The position numbers and the translations under genes were made by a program. Shown here one piece after another: positions 5,402 to 8,198 of a stretch of DNA of 8,198 nt; position 1 is the stretch's first letter, and the number at the start of each line of letters is the position of its first letter. The stretch is from positions 1 to 8,198 of the forward strand of contig CAIXDD010000196.1 of NCBI GenBank assembly GCA_903918155.1, read 5' to 3'. Below the pieces are notes generated by a model. It worked only from the letters and a program-made list of their open reading frames with translations, did not search any database and was not told the DNA's origin. Source of the DNA: an uncultured Hyphomicrobiales bacterium. GTDB taxonomy: Bacteria > Pseudomonadota > Alphaproteobacteria > Rhizobiales > Beijerinckiaceae.

Positions 5402-5857
5402 ATGCCCGACATCGATCGCCGCGACATGGTTCGCCGCGACACTGATCGCACGTTCGCCGATCGCACGTTCGCCGGGCCTGTCGCGCCGGGCCGCGCTCTC
5501 GCGGGCCTGGCCGGTTTCGCTCTCGCCTTCGGCCTCGCCTCGACGGCGCAGGCTGACATTACGAACGGCGTCTGGCGACGCGAGGACGGCAAGGCGCATG
5601 TGCGCATCGCGCCCTGCGGGTCGGCGCTCTGCGCGATCAATGTCTGGATCCGCGATCCCGGCGACGAGAATGTGGGCGATCGCCTCGTGCTCGACGTGAA
5701 GCCGGCGGGCGAGGGCGTGTGGGAAGGCTCGGGCTTCGACCCGAAGAGGAACCTGCGCTTTTCAAGCCGCATCACATATTCAGGCCAGCGCATGACGACG
5801 AGCGGCTGCATGCTCAAGGTTCTTTGCAAGACGGTGGCGTGGACGCGCGAACCTTAA
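5402..5857 (+). CDS. Secreted DUF2147-like protein
   Basis: The start at 5402 has GGGGAG 6 bases upstream; the frame opens earlier (ATG 5315), but that part encodes the repeat region. The product has 151 residues. An Arg/Asp-rich N-terminus with the duplicated DRTFA unit is followed by a hydrophobic signal segment (about 31-49) with cleavage at TAQA-D (about 51). The mature domain follows the DUF2147 plan: GVWRREDGKAHVRIAPCGSALC (about 56-77), VWIRDP, a central WEGSGFDP (about 107-114), then SGCMLKVLCKTVAWTRE at the end. Its four Cys (72, 77, 136, 142) could form two disulfides. It is shorter between the halves than many members. DUF2147 proteins are exported proteins predicted to form a small beta-barrel-like domain; their role is not established. 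The unusually long charged n-region suggests that an internal ATG (residue 9) might also be used. Confidence 0.85.
   Translation: MPDIDRRDMVRRDTDRTFADRTFAGPVAPGRALAGLAGFALAFGLASTAQADITNGVWRREDGKAHVRIAPCGSALCAINVWIRDPGDENVGDRLVLDVKPAGEGVWEGSGFDPKRNLRFSSRITYSGQRMTTSGCMLKVLCKTVAWTREP
5444..5473 (+). repeat. Perfect 15-bp tandem duplication inside the DUF2147-like gene
   Basis: GATCGCACGTTCGCC is present twice in succession (5444-5458 and 5459-5473), encoding DRTFA-DRTFA just before the signal-peptide core. Being in-frame and identical, it looks like a recent slippage duplication. Confidence 0.9.
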
Positions 5858-5914
5858 GCGCGCAGCGCGGCGCGATCTTGCTTTGCGCGCGGCGATCCTT
5901 TAGCAGCGTCGACG

Positions 5915-6310
5915 ATGCGGAAGTCGTCAAGCGTTGCGAAGCAGGAATACAAGGTCGTCATTCGACCGTCGCGCATTCAGGGCAAGGGCCTTTTCGCCGC
6001 CCAGAAGATCCCTGAAGGCGAATGGGTGATGCGTTACACCGGCCAGAAGGTCAGTCGGCGCGAGGGCGCGCGGCGGGAGCGCTATTACAATTCCATCGGC
6101 TATTCGCTGCTGTTCGATCTCGAGGATTGCTATCTCGACGGGCTCATCGGCGGCAATGGATCGATCTATATCAATCATTCGCTCAGTCCCAATCTTGAGG
6201 CGCGGGTGCGCCGGGGCGGCGTCTGGTTTCATTCCTTGCGCGCGATCGGCAAGGGCGAGGAGCTGACCTTCGATTATGGATTCGATCCGGTGAAGCCGAA
6301 ACCGCGCTGA
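5915..6310 (+). CDS. Small SET-domain protein (putative protein-lysine methyltransferase)
   Basis: This 131-residue protein is almost entirely a SET domain. RIQGKGLFA (residues 20-28) is the S-adenosylmethionine-contacting N-terminal strand motif, with RYTGQKVSRRE at about 40-50. GGNGSIYINHSLSPNLEA (79-96) contains the NHS..PN pseudoknot motif, and GEELTFDYGF (114-123) carries the catalytic Tyr. SET enzymes transfer methyl groups from S-adenosylmethionine to lysine side chains; the target here is unknown and could be a ribosomal, DNA-binding or other protein. There is no pre-SET or Cys-rich post-SET region, and the only Cys is in LEDCYLD, so no zinc site. It has no signal peptide, so it is cytoplasmic. 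The ATG at 5915 lacks a clear Shine-Dalgarno. It follows the DUF2147-like gene by 57 bases and precedes the quinone oxidoreductase by 36, so it may share a transcript with the latter. Confidence 0.92.
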   Translation: MRKSSSVAKQEYKVVIRPSRIQGKGLFAAQKIPEGEWVMRYTGQKVSRREGARRERYYNSIGYSLLFDLEDCYLDGLIGGNGSIYINHSLSPNLEARVRRGGVWFHSLRAIGKGEELTFDYGFDPVKPKPR

Positions 6311-6346
6311 GGGCGCGCGGCGGACGGGCCGGCGGGGGGAGAACAC

Positions 6347-7342
6347 ATGAAGGCGATGCGCATTCACGCCCATGGCGGGCCCGAGCGATTGCGCTATGAG
6401 GACGTCGACCTGCCTGCGCCGGGCGCGGGTTTCGCGCAGGTGCGCCACACCGCCATCGCGCTGAATTTCTCCGACGTGAACGTGCGGCGCGGCGGATTTT
6501 ATCAGGCCGAGCCGATGCCCATGCCGCTCATTCCCGGCAATGAAGCGGCGGGCGTGGTGGAGGCCGTGGGGCCGGGCGTGACGCGCGTGAAGCCCGGCGA
6601 CCGCGTCGCCTATGTGGGCATGAACGGGCCGTTCTATCGCGACACGGGCGCCTATGCGCAGGCGCGCAACGTGCCCGAAAGCCGGCTCGCCCTCGTGCCC
6701 GAGACGATCTCCGACGAACAGGCCTGCGCCCTGCTGCTCAAGGGCGCGACGGCGGCCACGATCGTCGAGCGCGTGTTTCCGCCGCGGCCCGGCCAGACGA
6801 TTCTCATTCACGCCGCGGCCAGCGGCGTCGGCCTGCTGCTCACGCAATGGGCGTCGCATCTGGGCGCGCAGGTGATCGGCACGACGGGATCGCAGGCCAA
6901 GGCCGATGTGGCGCTCGCCCATGGCGGCGCCCATGCGATCCTCTATCGCGAGCGCGATTTCGTCGCCGCCGTGAAAGAGATCGTTCCCGAAGGCGTGGAC
7001 GCCGTTTTCGACGGCGTGGGCAAGGACACGTTCGTGCGCTCGTTCGATTGCACGCGGCCTTTCGGAACGCTGGTGAATTACGGCAACGCCTCGGGCCATG
7101 TGCCGCCTGTCGACATGCTCGATCTCGCGCAGAAGGGCTCGCTCTCGATCTGTCGCCCGGCGGTCTCGTTCTATCTGAAGGATTCGGCGCTGCAGGCGAC
7201 GGCGCAACGCCTGTTCGCGCTTGTCGCGCGCGGGACGCTGCGCGTGGAGATCGCGGCGCGCTATCCCTTAAGCGAGGCGGCGCAGGCCCATCGCGACCTC
7301 GAGGCGGGGCTGCGCGCCGGCTCCATCGTGCTCATTCCCTGA
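6347..7342 (+). CDS. Zinc-free quinone oxidoreductase-like protein (medium-chain dehydrogenase/reductase)
   Basis: This 331-residue protein matches the NADPH:quinone reductase group. It has MKAMRIHAHGGPERLRYEDV at the start, ALNFSDVNVRRGGFY (about 38-52), IPGNEAAGVVEAVGPGVTRVKPGDRV (about 62-87) and a Rossmann segment HAAASGVGLLLTQWA (155-169) with the AxxGVG dinucleotide loop, followed by GAQVIGTTGSQAKAD (about 173-187). It then has VDAVFDGVG (about 217-225) and a C-terminal RYPLSEAAQAHRDLEA (about 305-320). Catalytic zinc ligands of alcohol dehydrogenases are absent. Members reduce quinones or alpha,beta-unsaturated carbonyls with NADPH in the cytoplasm and are often linked to redox stress. 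GGGGGAGA 5-6 bases before the ATG is a strong ribosome-binding site. The 36-bp spacing from the SET gene suggests co-transcription. Confidence 0.93.
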   Translation: MKAMRIHAHGGPERLRYEDVDLPAPGAGFAQVRHTAIALNFSDVNVRRGGFYQAEPMPMPLIPGNEAAGVVEAVGPGVTRVKPGDRVAYVGMNGPFYRDTGAYAQARNVPESRLALVPETISDEQACALLLKGATAATIVERVFPPRPGQTILIHAAASGVGLLLTQWASHLGAQVIGTTGSQAKADVALAHGGAHAILYRERDFVAAVKEIVPEGVDAVFDGVGKDTFVRSFDCTRPFGTLVNYGNASGHVPPVDMLDLAQKGSLSICRPAVSFYLKDSALQATAQRLFALVARGTLRVEIAARYPLSEAAQAHRDLEAGLRAGSIVLIP

Positions 7343-7358
7343 CGCGACTCTTACAAGC

Positions 7359-7386
7359 TTGCGGACATGGGCGGCGCTGCTAACAT
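7359..7386 (+). promoter_or_regulatory. Possible sigma-70 promoter of the small exported protein
   Basis: TTGCGG (7359-7364) and TAACAT (7381-7386) are separated by 16 bp, in a non-coding gap of 83 bases and about 40 bases ahead of the start at 7426. The downstream leader is A/T-rich (CTTCAAAAAATTCATCGAGGA) compared with its surroundings. The match to consensus is moderate. Confidence 0.4.
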
Positions 7387-7425
7387 CGCGCGGCCTGAAC
7401 TTCAAAAAATTCATCGAGGATTTTC

Positions 7426-7767
7426 ATGCGTCGCATTTTTCTGAGCGCGCTCGCCGGCGCGCTGGCGCTCGCCCTTGCGAGCGGATGGGCGGGATCGGCG
7501 GCGGCGGCTAATCGCGTCGTCGAAGTCATCAACGCCACGGGCTTCACGATGGTGGCTTTCTACGCCTCCGTCAGCAGCACGAATTCGTGGGAAGAAGACA
7601 TTCTCGGCGACGAGGAGCTTGAGGCCGGCGACAGCGTCGACATCAATATCGACGACGGGTCCGGCAAGTGCATTTACGACTTCAAGGGCGTCTTCGACAA
7701 CGGCGTGGAAGTTGTGAAGCAGGGCGTCAACGTCTGCCGCATCGCCACTTTCACCTTTGAGCGCTGA
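7426..7767 (+). CDS. Small exported protein with WEEDILGD and DDGSGKC motifs, function unknown
   Basis: The 113-residue product has a clear signal peptide, MRRIFLSALAGALALALASG then AAAA-N, cleaved about after residue 28. The mature domain of about 85 residues contains RVVEVINATGFTMVAFYAS, SWEEDILGD (54-62), INIDDGSGKCIYDFKGVFDNG (73-93) and VNVC near the end. Cys82 and Cys104 probably form a disulfide. From memory, this motif set recurs in small periplasmic proteins of alphaproteobacteria, some of which carry the misleading database label 'argininosuccinate lyase'; no such activity is plausible at this size. The acidic, metal-ligand-rich core suggests a cation-binding or folding role, which is speculation. 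GAGGA lies 6 bases before the ATG. The gene converges on the ABC binding protein with only 3 bases between stop codons. Confidence 0.87.
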   Translation: MRRIFLSALAGALALALASGWAGSAAAANRVVEVINATGFTMVAFYASVSSTNSWEEDILGDEELEAGDSVDINIDDGSGKCIYDFKGVFDNGVEVVKQGVNVCRIATFTFER

Positions 7768-7770
7768 GCC

Positions 7771-8198
7771 TCACGGCGCGCGCGTCGTGAAATCATTGGT
7801 GAAGACCGCAGCCGGATCGAGATCGGCGAGGGCGGGCGCGTTCCAGGCGCGCGCGGCGAGGGTCAATCCCCGCCGCACGGAATCCGCATCGCTGGCGCCG
7901 TCGTCCGACAGGCGCGCGATCACCTGATCGAACAGGCTTTCCGCAAGCGCCTGTTCGCTCGCGTTCACATAGCCGCGCAGAAAACGCACCGTCCATGGGC
8001 GGTCCGCCTTCATATGCGCGAGCGCGCGATGGGCGCCGGCGAGAAAGGCGCGCAATTGCGCGCCGCGGCCCTCGCGCATGGCCGCCGCCGCCGAATAGCC
8101 GTAGATCGCCGTCCGGTCCGAAGGGTCGGCCAGATCGAACAGCTTGCGGGCGTTGCCGCTGGAGACTTCGCGCAGGGCGACGGCGGCCGAATAGAGCA
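7771..8198 (-). CDS. NitT/TauT-type ABC transporter substrate-binding protein, C-terminal part (runs off the right edge)
   Basis: The minus strand is open from the right edge to the TGA at 7771-7773, giving the last 141 residues of a longer protein. It includes NARKLFDLAD and a GYSAAAAMREGRGAQLRAFLAG segment. PWTVRFLRGYVNASEQALAESLFDQVIARLSDDGASDADSVRRGLTLAARAW follows, ending in DLDPAAVFTNDF. This order is typical of the C-terminal lobe of SsuA/TauA/NMT1-like periplasmic binding proteins: a helix where the protein kinks back onto lobe 1, the 'seq-..-D-..-L..A' helix with a final FTNDF. Members bind sulfonates, taurine, nitrate, pyrimidine precursors or aromatic acids for an ABC importer. The ligand-binding N-terminal lobe and the permease and ATPase genes lie outside the window. 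Confidence 0.8.
   Translation of the reverse strand, partial: LYSAAVALREVSSGNARKLFDLADPSDRTAIYGYSAAAAMREGRGAQLRAFLAGAHRALAHMKADRPWTVRFLRGYVNASEQALAESLFDQVIARLSDDGASDADSVRRGLTLAARAWNAPALADLDPAAVFTNDFTTRAP

Noticed and set aside
5858..5890. Possible terminator after the DUF2147-like gene (GCGCGCA and TGCGCGC arms)
   Set aside because: The stem is only 7 bp with a 19-base loop and no proper U-tract follows. GC-rich repeats like this arise easily by chance here.
5927..7207. Long 426-codon minus-strand open frame across the SET and quinone reductase genes
   Set aside because: The translation is Arg/His/Ala-rich with no recognisable domain, and both plus-strand genes beneath it have intact family motifs. 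High GC content commonly opens the opposite frame.
7771..7790. Hairpin at the convergent stop codons of the small exported protein and the ABC binding protein
   Set aside because: An 8-bp GC-rich stem with a 4-base loop is possible, but neither strand has a T-run after it and it overlaps the last codons of the binding protein gene.
1..8198. Mobile element, CRISPR, tRNA or phage attachment signatures
   Set aside because: No transposase, integrase, long terminal inverted repeats, regularly spaced CRISPR-type repeats or cloverleaf-like tRNA sequence was found, and codon and base usage look uniform.

Overview
The window is GC-rich (roughly two thirds G+C by eye) with strong G/C preference at third codon positions. 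Its gene families point to an alphaproteobacterium, probably a member of the Hyphomicrobiales (Rhizobiales): tripartite tricarboxylate transporter (TTT, 'Bug'/TctC) receptors, a DUF2147-like secreted protein, a free-standing small SET-domain protein and a small secreted protein with a DDGSGKC motif. The taxonomic call is an inference. No tRNA, rRNA, CRISPR array, transposase or integrase was seen.

Layout. Positions 1-1097 are the edge of a cell-surface polysaccharide region, with two divergent GT2 glycosyltransferases: the start of one on the minus strand, and a complete WaaE/KdtX-like one on the plus strand. The plus-strand gene runs head-on into a minus-strand pair, and the two stop codons overlap in a CTAG. 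That pair is an orphan TTT receptor translationally coupled (ATGA overlap) to an NtaA/SnaA/DszA-type flavin monooxygenase. Upstream of the pair lie a short-period TGCGCA repeat array and a probable small Cys-containing exported protein. A second TTT receptor, from a different subfamily, is transcribed divergently on the plus strand and ends at a strong hairpin with T-rich flanks. There follow, all on the plus strand, a secreted DUF2147-like protein, a small SET-domain protein (putative lysine methyltransferase), a zinc-free quinone oxidoreductase-like protein and a small exported protein. The window closes with the C-terminal part of a NitT/TauT-type ABC substrate-binding protein on the minus strand, only 3 bases from the preceding stop.

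How the genes may work together. Three periplasmic binding proteins (two TTT, one NitT/TauT) and a two-component-type flavin monooxygenase in 8 kb suggest scavenging and oxidative breakdown of small organic acids, sulfonates or chelates. No membrane permease for any of them is in view, and no flavin reductase partner for the monooxygenase. The monooxygenase-receptor coupling is the strongest functional link. The SET, quinone reductase and small secreted proteins look like ordinary chromosomal genes and have no evident link to that role.

I did not find a clearly undescribed multi-gene system. The least explained items are two intergenic repeat arrays sharing a TCTTGCG core, and the paired TTT receptors of different subfamilies placed around a small unknown exported protein.
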